Assembly (NCBI GenBank): GCA_937862565.1
Contig: CALMFT010000020.1
Location: forward strand, 1-64,000
Length of the DNA: 64,000 nt
DNA from: an uncultured bacterium
Lineage (GTDB): Bacteria > Patescibacteriota > Gracilibacteria > Absconditabacterales > Absconditicoccaceae
Direction of reading: 5' to 3'
Below the pieces are notes generated by a model that was given only the letters and a program-made list of their open reading frames with translations, was not told the origin of the DNA and did no database searches. Both the position numbers and the translations under genes were made by a program. Shown piece after piece: positions 34,286 to 45,002 of this stretch (positions are counted from its first letter, which is position 1; the number at the start of each line of letters is the position of its first letter).

Positions 34286-34561
34286 ATGATTCAAGAAGTC
34301 TTCAAAAAGTATCTAAGAAAAACTACAGTTCAAAAAGGAATTGTTAGTCAGACCATCAAGCAAACATTATTAAAGCTCATTAATCCAGATAGTGGATTAA
34401 AATGTAGTTACCAAAATGAATTAATTTTTATTACTAATTGTAGTCATGAAGATAAAATACAGATATACTTACAAAAGGCATTAATAATAAGTAAATGACA
34501 AAAGAAATTACTTGAAGATTTTGCAATAAATGCTATTATCAAGGATATAAGAATTACTTAA
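34286..34561 (+). CDS. Small hypothetical protein, possibly DUF721/DciA-like
   Basis: A protein of 91 aa starting MIQEVFKKYLRKTT. A helical N-terminus is followed by a beta strand pair (GLKCSYQNELIFITN) and a helix (DKIQIYLQKALIISK), then a final IIKDIRIT strand. The order helix, strands, helix, strand is reminiscent of DUF721/DciA-type proteins, but no diagnostic residues were recognised and the assignment is weak. It starts 2 bases after the stop of the giant surface protein, so the two are very probably co-transcribed. One TGA is read as Gly. Confidence 0.7.
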
Positions 34562-34617
34562 AAAAATAAAAAAACATAATTATTATATTATATTTACTTA
34601 ATCAAACACTCATCCCA

Positions 34618-35322
34618 ATGAATCTATTTAGTTTTGATAAATCTAAGTTTCAAAAAAGTTCTGTTCCTAAAATTGCTAATACTGAAAGTCTTATCAAGTT
34701 TTCTGAAATTAGGAATAATACTATAATCATGAAAGACGGATCATTGAGAGCGATTGTAAAAGCTACAGGACTCAATCTTGACCTCAAATCTCCTGATGAA
34801 CAGATGATGGCGATAAATAGTTACAAAAGATTTATCAATGGTCTAGATTTTCCTATTCAAATTATGATTCATAATACTTATCTCGATCTATCAGATTATA
34901 TTAATTATCTCAAAGATCAAATAAAAAATATTACCAATGAAACTCTAGGGGAATATGGTAAGCAATATACCAAATTTCTAGAAGGCATAAACCTTCAAGA
35001 AGGCTTAATCTATACAAAAGAATTTTATATAATAATCCCCTATGCTACATCAGAAAAAGATTTTTCACATATTCGTAAACCTTGGCGAAGAAAATTTTTA
35101 GATGTCTTGGATAGTAATGAATCAGCAGAAAAAATCATGGCAAGATATAGACAATTTACAGCAAATAATAAGTTCTTAGATACAAGAGTTGCCCTTATTA
35201 CTGAGGGTTTGAGATCAGTAGGAATTGGTTGTGAACAACTTATCTGAGAAGACGCAGTAAAATTATTATTTAGGATTTATAATCCGAACTTACATAAGTC
35301 TCAAGCAAATTTCACCAAATAA
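34618..35322 (+). CDS. TraC/VirB4 N-terminal-domain-like protein without ATPase domain
   Basis: A protein of 234 aa resembling the N-terminal part of TraC/VirB4-type conjugation ATPases: IIMKDGSLRAIVKATGLNLD (strand-loop-strand opening), DEQMMAINSYKRFINGLDFP, IQIMIHNTYLDLSDYI, a central helix and FYIIIPYATSEKDF. It ends with LLFRIYNPNLHKSQAN, a segment also typical of the end of that domain. There is no Walker A or B motif, and the protein stops before the ATPase. The matching ATPase module is a separate gene at 42908. In several candidate-phyla genomes these two parts are encoded separately. It presumably sits at the membrane base of a type IV secretion-like apparatus. Confidence 0.75.
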
Positions 35323-35327
35323 AAAAT

Positions 35328-36770
35328 ATGATCTTCAAAAAAATAACCAGCTTGTTTACTTTGGATATCCGTGCACTTTCTATAATGAGAATACTCTTGG
35401 GAGTAATCTGTTTGGTGGACTTAGTGTTTTTTTCGTATTCTTTAATCAATTCTATTATACCTCTCGAGGTCGTTATTAAAGATTTTTTTACTCAAAATTA
35501 TCGATCAATATATACCATCAGTGATAATATGATTGTATATGGAGTCTTAATTGCAGTGCATACAGCTCTTACTATTTCCTATACTCTTGGCTATAAAACA
35601 AAGTATACAGCTCCACTCTTTTGGTTTTTCACCTGTTCTATTCAATGAGCTAATCCTCTGTTTACCAACGCAGGAAGTGACGTAGCAAGGCTTCTTATTT
35701 GATGGTCGATTTTCCTTCCTATCAATAAAATATACAGCATAGATTCAGGATGGAAAAAAGCTAAAACTCAAGAATACAGAGTTTCCAATATTGCAACTCT
35801 TGGTATTGGAGTACAAATTCTCTCTATCTATTTCTTTGCTTTCTTCTTGAAAACAGGGGTTGAGTGGAGAAATGAATTTAGTGCCGTATATTACTCTTTA
35901 CATCGTAGTTATATCTCTAGTGAAGTAGGAACCTGGTTAAGTCAATATTTCACACTTACTCAAGGCTTAACCATCTTTACTCTCGCATTAGAATTACTTG
36001 GGCCCATACTCTATCTTATTTTTAAACCGCGTGGGAAAATAATCATTGCATTATTATTCATCCTATTACATGTAGGCTTCCTTATTACTATGCGCTTATG
36101 AAGTTTCCCTTTCTATTGTCTTGCTGGATGTATTATTTTACTTCCTACTCATTTCCGAAATTATATTCAAAAAAAATCCACTTCACTTCACAAAACCAAC
36201 TTATCAGAGAGATTTTGGTTTACTCAGACTTTTGTAAATATTGCCTTGGTGGCAATAATATTGTATAGTATGATGCGAAATATAAGAGGAATAGACTATG
36301 CGCAAAGAGAAAAATTCTTTCCTAATGAAATAAATAAGTATGGATATTTCCTGAGATTAGACCAAAATCGATGAATATTTGCTCCCGATATCTCTCATTA
36401 CAATGGTTGGCATCAAATCAATGGTTTGTATAAAAATAAAAATGAAATAGTAAACCTCTCCTCCTTAGATCAGAAGGTGTACGAATGAAAACCTACTCTC
36501 AGACAGATACATAGTATTCTTCCTACAGAGGCATGGGTTAAATTTGTTGAATATTATGTAACATTTAATGATCCAAAAGGAAAATATTCCAATTATTTTG
36601 TGCAATATCTCTGTCATCAGTGGAATAATAATCACGAAAGCCAAGAAGCTATTAAGGCAATACAGATGATGTATCATTATGAATCCATTACTTTACCCAA
36701 AGAAAATTTATCCAAAGAGCCTTCAACCATACAGGAAAAATATTTGGGTACGCGGAATTGTAAAAACTAA
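35328..36770 (+). CDS. HTTM-domain integral membrane protein (vitamin K-dependent gamma-carboxylase-like)
   Basis: A protein of 480 aa. The N-terminal 300 residues match the HTTM (horizontally transferred transmembrane) domain: LDIRALSIMRILLGVI opening, then LGYKTKYTAPLFWFFTCSIQ with GANPLFTNAGSDVARLL and FLPINKIYSIDSG. At least six hydrophobic spans are visible. The C-terminal 150 residues are soluble and likely exported (WFAPDISHYNGWHQI-like segment). In eukaryotes the related domain belongs to gamma-glutamyl carboxylase; bacterial members are mostly uncharacterised, so no reaction is claimed. It starts 5 bases after the TraC-like gene and is probably in the same transcript. Confidence 0.82.
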
Positions 36771-36813
36771 TATAAAAAATTACTATAAAAAGCTCATATA
36801 CACCATCAGATAT

Positions 36814-36842
36814 TTGCATTTTTAGTCACAAATGCTTATAAT
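36814..36842 (+). promoter_or_regulatory. Sigma-70 promoter of the 36878 operon
   Basis: TTGCAT and TATAAT are separated by 17 bases; the -10 box ends 35 bases before the ATG at 36878. A TTCTGATTAT element, half of the recurrent palindrome, sits at the predicted +1 (36848-36857). Confidence 0.68.
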
Positions 36843-36877
36843 AATACTAATTCTGATTATTTTTTTTATCTATCATA

Positions 36878-37909
36878 ATGTTCCAGAGCTATCAAAGTAT
36901 TTGTAAGAAATTATTCTCTTTATGAGCGCTTTTATTGATACTTGGATGCAATATTAATCTTGCTTTGGCAACAGGTAGTCCAGCATTAACTGGGAATATC
37001 AATATCAGTGGACTTGTAGATCAGCCTACTAATAATGACAATTTCAACGATTTACTTAAAGAATCGATTGATCCAATTGCTAATAAACTCGATAATACTA
37101 CCATTGGTATAAAATTTTGATGACCAGACGCAATTGTTATATTCGTAATAGATGTATTCAAAACATATGTTTTCCCGTTAGTAATTATGATAGCAATTCT
37201 TTCGGCAGCCTTCGGATTTATTGAGATTATGACCTCTGATACCGAGGAGAAAAGAGCTAAATGAACTAATTATTTTTTACGATGAGTCGTTGGAATAATC
37301 ATATTTGTAAGTGCTGAATTCATATTCAACGGAATGTTTGGGATTATCAATAGAATCGCTGAAAGCTCATGAGTAGACGCACCTTCTTGGAATGTATATG
37401 CGTGAGAAATATTTGATAATCTGGCATATCCTTTCCTAAAACTTGCAATGTATCTTATTATGGGAAGTTTATTTGTTATTTTACTTGTAAAAGCAATTGG
37501 TTTAATAACCAATCCTAGTGAAAAAGCTCCTGAAGAATGAATGAATATCATAATTTCAGCAGTGATAGGAATTTTAGTAATAATCTCAGCAAAAACTCTT
37601 GTGGAGGCTGTGTACAGCAAACAAGAACTTGTACTCGAATGAACAAATGGTAGCATAACAGTAGGAGCTGGTTTACTTAATCAACAATCTCAAGATTATC
37701 AATTAATATTTATTATTATCAACTATATACTAGGACTAATAGCATTTGCAGTATTATGTATTATCATTTATCAAGCATATCTAATGTTATTTGTGGCTAA
37801 CACGGATGATAGTATTAAAAAAATGCGTAAAAATATCTTGTATATATTCGCTTGATTGGTATTAATCTGATTATCGTATGTAATCGTAAATTTCGTAATC
37901 ATAAACTAA
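36878..37909 (+). CDS. Multi-spanning membrane lipoprotein, VirB6-like candidate
   Basis: A protein of 343 aa. The N-terminal signal ends in LLILGC, a plausible lipobox with Cys24. A polar stretch (residues 30-85) precedes about five hydrophobic helices: near 87-112 (AIVIFVIDVFKTYVFPLVIM), 130-150, 180-205, 220-240 and 270-300, plus a final helix at the C-terminus. The loops contain EIMTSDTEEKRAKGTNYF and VANTDDSIKKMRKN. The layout recalls VirB6/TrbL-type inner-membrane channel proteins or the TM arrays linked to type IV secretion in candidate phyla; this is inference from topology and neighbourhood. About ten glycines are TGA. The VWA protein gene follows after 5 bases. Confidence 0.75.
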
Positions 37910-37914
37910 ATTCC

Positions 37915-38745
37915 ATGTTATTTATTAATAATCCATGAGCAATTCTTTATTCGCTACTGATTTTGTTGGGATATTTTTTGGGTAAAAAATTAATATCCTG
38001 ATATATGCTACCTCAAACTACCGTACCGGATGGACTAATAAATAAAAAAAAGAGATGGCTCCGGAAAATTATAAATTATATTCTGATTACTTGTATTGCT
38101 TTGCTGCCACTACAAATTCAAGTTTTAGATCAAAAACCACAAGTAGATATTATTATTGACAACTCTGTAAGCATGCAATCTGAAGATCAGTCTCCAACAA
38201 GGTTGGTTATTGCGGAAGAAATGGTATCACAAATAAACAACTTTTCTAATATACTCACTTGTTTTAGTATGAGACAAGGAATAGCACCAAGCGTATGTAA
38301 AAACAATATAAGTTTGGAATCCTCATGAAGTTCATTGAGTGATGCCCTTCTCTTATCTCTAAACTCACAACAAGGGAAACTAAACACAAAAATTGTACTC
38401 ACAGACGGAGGCATTAATACATGAATAGAACTCAGTCAAGTAATAAACAATAGCAATGAAAATCAAATTATACGAATAGATATTTTAGCTTCCACAGGCA
38501 ATGTAATAATTAACTGAGTTACTGTGGGTCAACAAATACAACTTCAGAAGCTTCCCAAAATGACTCATTATATGCTAGTCTCAGATTATTCACAAATACC
38601 CAAAATTATTAAAGATGTAAAAAAAGCTGTAATAGCACAGCATTGATCAATTGATTTGAATAAGATATTTTTAACTTTCGCTCTTATACTTTTTTTGTAT
38701 ATCGTTAATCAAAGCTTAAAAATCAAGAATCAAAAAGATTACTAA
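37915..38745 (+). CDS. Membrane-anchored VWA-like protein
   Basis: A protein of 276 aa. Hydrophobic helices lie at about residues 10-24 and 52-67, followed by a von Willebrand factor A-like domain: VDIIIDNSVSMQSED carries the MIDAS DxSxS motif (about 78-92), and KIVLTDGGIN carries the later MIDAS Asp region (about 160). A last hydrophobic helix (IFLTFALILFLYIVNQSL) is near the C-terminus. The topology is like BatA/BatB proteins, with the VWA domain outside the cytoplasm. It is co-transcribed with the 36878 gene, which suggests a role in the same envelope structure; the ligand is unknown. Several glycines are TGA. Confidence 0.82.
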
Positions 38746-38747
38746 GG

Positions 38748-39086
38748 CTAGTGAGCTTTTAAAGTTTTCATAATCTTACTTCTCACCCAGCCTGACTGCA
38801 TTACTTCTACAAAGTCAGTACTTCCGCTCGGTAAAATAACCATTCTATATCCATCAGGATCCATTTTGAGTCTAGTTTCCCAGCACACCCTTCTTCCTTT
38901 AGTAAACCAATGGTATTCTCTACCTTTAGGGTTTACAACCACTGCTATCACTCCAATATCCTTAGCCTCTTGCAATCCTAAGTTTCTTTTTGGATACTCA
39001 AAACGCTTAAAGCCCTTAGATCTTTTTGCTTGCTTAGCTTGTTGTGCTTTTTTTGATGCTATACCTTGTTTATTGGTTCTAGTCAT
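38748..39086 (-). CDS. Small basic hypothetical protein
   Basis: A protein of 112 aa with no TGA codon. The first 35 residues are very basic (KKAQQAKQAKRSKGFKRF), suggesting nucleic acid or ribosome contact. The rest is a compact alpha/beta part (IGVIAVVVNPKGREYHWF, MDPDGYRMVILPSG). I do not recognise the family. It is tail to tail with the VWA gene (2 bases apart) and lies 37 bases after greA on the same strand, so it is probably in the greA transcript. The stop is TAG. Confidence 0.78.
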   Translation of the reverse strand: MTRTNKQGIASKKAQQAKQAKRSKGFKRFEYPKRNLGLQEAKDIGVIAVVVNPKGREYHWFTKGRRVCWETRLKMDPDGYRMVILPSGSTDFVEVMQSGWVRSKIMKTLKAH

Positions 39087-39123
39087 GATACATAAAATTA
39101 GTACTAATTTGATAGTGGAAAAA

Positions 39124-39777
39124 TTAGTTTATAGCTACGATTTTTACGTCAAATCTCCCTCTTTCAGATCTTACTTTACATACATCTCCAACCTTTTTAC
39201 CTTCTATCGCTAGTCCTACTGGAGAATCAAATGAAATATGTTTAAGTTCTTCTTCGTAACTAATTTCTGCAGATCCAATAACTGTTACAATTACTGTTTC
39301 CTTTCGGTCTGGGATATCTAGCGTGACAACACTTCCATACTGCACAGTATCTCATTTTTTGATGGTATCTACAATAAGGCTATTTACGATAATCTCTTTC
39401 AATTCTGCGATTCTCATATCCAACATTTGTTTTTCATTGAGAGCAGATTGGTATTCAGCATTTTCTGAAAGATCACCAAACTCTCTTGCTTCTTTGATTC
39501 TATCATTTACAGAAGGAATTTCATGTTCTTCCAATCTTTTGAGTTCATCAATAAGTTTATTGTAACCTGCCTGAGAGATTTCTTTCTTTTTTGCTTCTAC
39601 AACAACGTCTTCATCCTCATCAGAAGGAATAACGTCATTATTATCATCAAAATCAAAAATTTTAATTTGTTCGTCTTCATCCATATTTTTATTCATTGAT
39701 TTTATATCTTTTTTTGCTGCAACAGTCTTCTTGATTACTGTTTTTTTAGTTACAGGTGTTTTTTTAGTTGTTGCCAT
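39124..39777 (-). CDS. greA: Transcription elongation factor GreA with N-terminal extension
   Basis: Rescues backtracked RNA polymerase by stimulating transcript cleavage in the secondary channel. Residues 65-135 form the coiled coil starting ISQAGYNKLIDELKRLEEHE and containing the acidic tip FGDLSENAEY, with the two catalytic acidic residues. The C-terminal FKBP-like domain carries GSAEISYEEELKHISFDSPVGLAIEGKK-type sequence and ends GRFDVKIVAIN. At 217 aa it is about 60 residues longer than standard GreA. The extra N-terminus is Lys/Thr-rich (KKTPVTKKTVIKK), then acidic (DEDEDVVVEAKKK). One TGA(Gly) lies at about residue 142. It is followed by a small basic protein gene. Confidence 0.93.
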
Positions 39778-39850
39778 AATAAAGTCGAATTTAAATTGAT
39801 TAAAAGGTGATTAAGAATGGATATTAGAATGATCTGATTTAATTAAAATT

Positions 39851-40423
39851 CTATAGTTGATCCATAAGATTGCCTAGTTTATCACTTCTTTCTGCCTGTT
39901 CTTTTTCTTGTTCTTTTTTAGTATTGAGATGATCAAGCCTGAGATTCCATTGTCTTAATTTATAATCTCTTTGTGCGATTATTTCTTCTTTTTCTTGTTC
40001 ATTTTCATGAATATGGTTTTGGAGATTCATTTGTTCTTCGCAATATATCTTGAAGAGTCTGTCTATTTGATATCCAAATAATTCAGATACTTTTTTAGCA
40101 ATAACTTGACCTCCATTTTCTACACTGATAATATATTCAGCTTCAGTATTTTCTTCGTTCCAATCGAGCCCTACTTCACTACTGAAAGATGCTGCTGATA
40201 ATTGACATAATAAATTCCAATCAAAGTCTTCTTTGGCAGCAAAAGGAACTATGTAATCCACTGTAGGAAATTTGCTTACATGTTCTAAATACCATTTCTG
40301 ATCTTGTATTGTACCAGAAATTGGTCAAAAATTTGCTTCATATTTTTCTACAACTTCTTTTTTCTCGGCATTTTCATGATTTCTTAGTTCATCTAAGAAG
40401 AGATTAAAATCGAACAAAAACAT
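39851..40423 (-). CDS. Hypothetical coiled-coil protein
   Basis: A protein of 190 aa starting MFLFDFNLFLDELRNHENAEK, not recognised. The first 125 residues are mixed and acidic, with SELFGYQIDRLFKIY. The last 65 are a highly charged coiled coil (HENEQEKEEIIAQRDYKLRQ, KKEQEKEQAERS). No membrane segment or signal peptide was seen. One glycine is TGA and the stop is TAG. It lies 73 bases upstream of greA on the same strand. The 242 bases upstream (40424-40665) contain no gene that I can support. Confidence 0.72.
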
Positions 40424-40665
40424 GTTAAGAAATGATTACAAAAATTAAAATAGCAAAAATATACTAAAGTTAGATAATCGAAATGGATATTAAACAAAAT
40501 GATGTTTAAATTTAACTAGTTCACGGATTAGGAAAAGCAATGTCTGGAATTGGTAAAACCAGATATCAACTTAATAGATAATCATAATTCAATGCAATTC
40601 AATGGATTTTTTTGAAATTTGAGTGAAATACTAAAATAAAAATAAATTCATAAGCATCATAGTCT

Positions 40666-41752
40666 TTAAAACTCTTCAATTAATTTATTTAGTACTTCGT
40701 CAAATGGTTTACCAGCTTTTAGAAGCGGATAGATATAATCAATATATTTGCGAGCTTCTTTTAGATTTCTTTTAAAATTTATGATGTGATTACCGGCAAG
40801 TTTTTTACCCCCTTTAAAATTTTTGAGATAAGCTTCATCATTTGGTCATTTATTATAGGCATTGATCGCTAAAGTCCAAGAAAAAGGGAAATCTTTATCT
40901 TTTCTTGACTCCTGCCAGTCTACACCTTGGGTATGAGATTCATAAGTTTTGAGTATGTTTTTATGCACATATTGTAAATACCTAGCAGCAAATTTTATAC
41001 ATTCTGTCGGATTGAATCTTCTATCAATCTTCTGTAGCTGAGGCCAGGACATTACTATATCCACATTTTTGGTATCAATAGTTACTTTTTTATCTCATTT
41101 ATCTAAAAAATCCTCAAATAATTTTCCAAGTTTCTTATGTGATACAGTATCAGATCATAAATATTTTTTTATATTTTGTGCAAATTCATCACTTTTATTA
41201 TCTTCTATATAATCGTAAATTGTCTTGAATTGAGGCATTCCAAGTTTATTTCTCATCTCACGCACAGTAACACTTTGCATATGGATAATACCTGCCCCAC
41301 CGTCTGTTTCATTCACTGACGCTGGGTCTCCATACCCTTCAAGCATACCTAACGCAAGAAGATAGTTCTTAAGAATTGGGGTTATTCCATCATTCATTTC
41401 GTTACTTCTGATAGTTTTATAATATCTAAAAACTCTTAAGAAAGCTCATATAGTAGATTTTCTATTTACATCCAAAGATTGTAATTCTAAAGTTCTCAAG
41501 TAATTTGCAAATTCTATAAGTTCTGGTCTTACTCAGGAGACAATCTCATTTGATCATTTTTGTTCACTACTATCTTCACCATCCAATTCTACAAGTTCAT
41601 TTTCAGTCTTATTTCATTTTAAGTTATTCATTAATTCAACACCAAAAGCAGAGGTAACTACGCCACCTACTACAAGTTTACCTAAATTTTATAAGAAAAT
41701 TTCTTCTTTGAAGATTAGCCCCATCACTTGGTTTGTTGGGTATTATATTCAT
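40666..41752 (-). CDS. Lytic transglycosylase-like (SLT) protein with Tat-type signal, interrupted by a frameshift
   Basis: Reading from ATG 41752 gives MNIIPNKPSDGANLQRRNFL, with a twin-arginine RRNFL motif, then a stop caused by one extra base at 41683. Skipping that base continues as KFGKLVVGGVVTSAFG, a typical hydrophobic h-region, and the frame then stays open to the TAA at 40666, giving about 361 aa. The C-terminal half matches SLT enzymes: ALGMLEGYGDP (catalytic Glu in the ExGxxxP context), GGAGIIHMQ (canonical GAxGLMQ), RRFNPTECIKFAARYLQYV and TLAINAYNKGPN (canonical LAAYNAGP). It probably cleaves peptidoglycan outside the membrane, perhaps for a secretion apparatus. Whether the frameshift is real or a sequencing error cannot be told here. 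Confidence 0.75.
41683..41683 (-). other. Single-base insertion causing frameshift in the transglycosylase gene
   Basis: Upstream frame TTT (41686-41684) joins downstream frame GGT (41682-41680) exactly if base 41683 is removed, restoring the sequence IKFGKLVVGG within the signal peptide. Confidence 0.65.
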
Positions 41753-41798
41753 GATGTCTATAAGTTTTAATTTTTAAATAATCTTTAAAGCGAATAAT

Positions 41799-42713
41799 CT
41801 ATACTATTTTAAAAGCATTTTTAGCTAGAAGTTTGAGAATCTTATATTCAGCCTGAGATTTAGCAAGATGACCAGGAACTTTCCCATTTGGATCGAAGGT
41901 AAAGTATATTCTCAAAGTAATTTTTCTTTCATCAAAACCTTCGATCAAAACGTCTGTTAACTCTTTATGACTCAGGAAATCTAATGTGTTGATCTCATCT
42001 TTGATTGCTTGGATGGTTTTATCTATATCAGAATTGATATTCACATTTGTCGTAAAATCCATTCTGATTATATCTTCGCTTGTATATGTTTTTACCTTGC
42101 TCTGTATAAACTGAGTATTTGGAATTACTATTCTACGTAAATCAAACGTTTTAATGATAATATATCTAATTGTAATTTCATCAATTTTTCCAAAAATACC
42201 TCAGCCTGGAGTCTGTTTGTCTTGTATCTCAATAATATCACCAATTTTATAATCTTTTGTAGAGAAAATAAATACTCAAGCAATAAGATTACTAAGTATT
42301 TCTTTGGATGCGAATCAAATTCCAATAGAAAGCCCACCCAATATCAATGAAATATCAATTCAGACTATTTTAAATCATAGATATATACTAAAAGTAGACA
42401 TAGCATAAAATATGAGATCTCCAACCAACTGCCCTATTTTGTTTATACTGTCAGCATCTTTATCATGGAAATTATTTTTAATCTTAGTTGCAATAAAATT
42501 AGCAATCAATTTTGATAACCGAATTAAGAATCCAGCTACTACAATAGCAAGTAACACTGACAAAAGTTTAGTAACAAAAGGATTATTTACAAGAAATCCA
42601 GCAGTGTCTCCAGCAGCATTGACTGTATTAGAAACATTTTTGGAGGTAGAAACACCCAAAAACGAGTTTGATGTGGAACTTTTAGCCAGAAGCAGTGTAA
42701 GATTCTGAAGCAT
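41799..42713 (-). CDS. Small-conductance mechanosensitive channel, MscS family
   Basis: Membrane channel that opens on osmotic downshock. The 304 aa product has a signal-like N-terminus, then hydrophobic helices at about 47-70, 100-118 and a pore-type helix 120-145 (ISLILGGLSIGIGFASKEIL), where small residues alternate as in MscS TM3 and two Gly are TGA. The beta domain follows (YKIGDIIEIQDK, GIFGKIDEITIRY, RRIVIPNSQFIQ), which are all family signatures. The C-terminal alpha/beta part ends in a TAG stop. A perfect-consensus promoter lies upstream at 42764-42792, and its leader carries a partial copy of the palindromic element. Confidence 0.93.
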
Positions 42714-42763
42714 TAGTGAGCTTTATAATAATTAAAAGATAATCAGATATAAGATATCACTAT

Positions 42764-42792
42764 ATTATAGTCATTAAGTTGTGTTCTGTCAA
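42764..42792 (-). promoter_or_regulatory. Perfect-consensus sigma-70 promoter of mscS
   Basis: TTGACA and TATAAT, both exact, are separated by 17 bases on the minus strand. The -10 box ends 50 bases before the ATG at 42713. ATATCTGATTATC lies in the leader. Confidence 0.78.
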
Positions 42793-42822
42793 ATTCTGAT
42801 TATATTTTTATGGTCTCAATTC

Positions 42823-42852
42823 TTGCAAAATGGCATATAATAGTAATATAAT
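42823..42852 (+). promoter_or_regulatory. Probable promoter of the VirB4-like gene
   Basis: TTGCAA and TATAAT are separated by 18 bases on the plus strand; the -10 box ends 55 bases before the TTG start at 42908. Confidence 0.5.
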
Positions 42853-42907
42853 ACAAATACTTCAAATTCATTTTAAATATTTGATTATTTATAATTAGAA
42901 TTACAGA

Positions 42908-44977
42908 TTGAAAAATTTTAATAACATCATATTTGATACAGATTACACACCTTTTGTAGTAGGAGGTGGTTTTCCCAAAATAGAAGCAAGCGGCATACAA
43001 AATATAAAAAGTGATTCAATCATTGCTATTCCTAATCCTGAAGAAAAAAAATGATTTATGGATAAAATTTTAAGTTTTCTAGTGCCTGGTAAAAGTAACC
43101 CTGCAAGTTCTCCAATTACAACATGAACTAAAAACGAAAACTCTGTGATCAACGGAACTCTCAAAGAAAAAATACAAAAAATATTAGAATTACCTGATAG
43201 CCAATATTCTGATAAATTACTTGATAGTGAATTGAGAGGGTTTTTATATGATGTAGAAAAAGAATTTCTTTCTGCTACGGTGAACTACAAAACGCATATT
43301 TCACCTTCTTATTGGGAAGTAAAATCATCTTCTTTCAATATTTCTGGTGTATACGGTAAGAGCTATTATCTCAATAGTTTCCCATCATACATAGATTTCT
43401 TATGGACGAGGGATATTCTGAATTTTTATGGAAAACGAGACATGAGTTTCTTTATCTATCCTGCTGATGATAGTGCTATTCAAACTATGTTAAAAAGAAG
43501 AACGACTCAGCTCAAAGCAGAGATGTCAGAGCTTATTCAGAAAGGTATTACCATGGATTCCGATCTTCAAGTAGAATACAATGATGTGGAAAATATCAGA
43601 CAACAACTTGCTACCAAAGAAGAAAGATATTTTGAACTTTCTTCGTATATTACTATTTACAACAATGATTACGAAAAACTTATAGAAGATAGCAAAAGAT
43701 TGGAACAAAAAATGTGAGGATTTTGAATCTGAGTGAAACCTGCAACACAAAGAATGGACGAAGCTATGACTTCAAATCTGCCTATTATGCTCGATGATCT
43801 AGGAATATATAGATCGGCAGTTACAAGTTCATTGACTGGTAGTTTCCCATTTGTAAGTAGTGACTTGGTGGACAGTACTGGTATTTTATATGGAGCTAAC
43901 CTGCATACGGGAGGCCTGGTTATTTTTGATAGATTTGGTGGTTCTTTACCAAATCACAATGCTGTAGTACTTGCGACTTCAGGTGCTGGTAAATCATTTG
44001 CTGTAAAATTAGAAATACTCAGATACTTACTTGAGGGGGTAGATATTATCGTTATCGATCCTGAAAATGAATATAAACCACTTGTAGAAAATGTAGGAGG
44101 AACATACATCAATATTGCTATCAATAGTAAACAATTTATCAATCCATTTGATCTTCCACCAAAAGTTGAAGATGTTGAATATGGCAAAGGTGATTTATTG
44201 AGATCACAAATACTTGGTCTAATCGGGCTTATTAGTGTCCTTATAGGAGGTCTCAGCCCCGAGGAAGAAGCTTTGATAGATAAAGCATTACAATCTACCT
44301 ATGCTCTCAAAGGAATTACCTTTGATATTGATGATTATTCTGGAAAAACAGTACCTTTGATGGAAGATTTGCTCGCGGTTTTGGAAGGAATGAAATGATC
44401 TGATCTACTCGCTCTCAAGGTTTCAAAATATGTAACAGGAACATTTGCAAAACTTTTCAATAATCCTACCAATGTTGATCTTACTGCAGGACTTACTGTA
44501 TTTAGTATTAGAGATATAGAAGATAGTCTGAAAACACCTGCCATGTACAATGTACTCAATTATATTTGGACAAAGGTAAGGAGCAATAAAACAAAAAGAT
44601 TATTGATTATTGATGAAGCGTGGATTATGCTTCAAAAGGATATTTCAGCAAACTTCCTCTTTGGGCTCATCAAAAGAGCAAGAAAATATAAACTTGGAGT
44701 TACTACTATCTCACAGGATGTGGATGATTTCCTCAAGTCTGATTATGGTAAGCCTATCGTTACCAATTCATCATTACAAATCTTGCTCAGACAATCTACA
44801 GCATCTATTCAAGGACTTGAAAAAGTATTCTGATTATCAGAAGCAGAGAAACAAAAACTTGTATCTTCTGGAATTGGAGAAGGAATTATGATGGCCTGAA
44901 ACCAGCATGTGGCTGTGAAAATTCTCGCAAGTCAGTTTGAAAAAGATTTCTTGGATGGACTGGGAGGGAAAAATTAA
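42908..44977 (+). CDS. VirB4/TraC-like type IV secretion ATPase
   Basis: A protein of 689 aa. Residues 75-260 match the VirB4 N-domain (GVYGKSYYLNSFPSYIDFLW, a segment typical of these ATPases). The ATPase core has Walker A ATSGAGKSF (about 356-364), IVIDPENEYKPL, NPFDLPPK, Walker B RLLIIDEAWIML (about 563-574) and the sensor-like TISQDVDDFL, then LLRQSTASIQ. These energise substrate transfer or pilus assembly at the inner membrane. There is no ATG near the 5' end; the frame opens at 42899 and TTG 42908 is the best start, so the true start is somewhat uncertain. About eight glycines are TGA. The small TM protein gene at 45003 follows after 25 bases. Confidence 0.9.
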
Positions 44978-45002
44978 TTTTAAAAAATAATCTTTTTTTG
45001 AT

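Noticed and set aside
40424-40665. Possible small gene in this gap
   Set aside because: Only very short frames ending at TAA within a few codons; no coding pattern on either strand.
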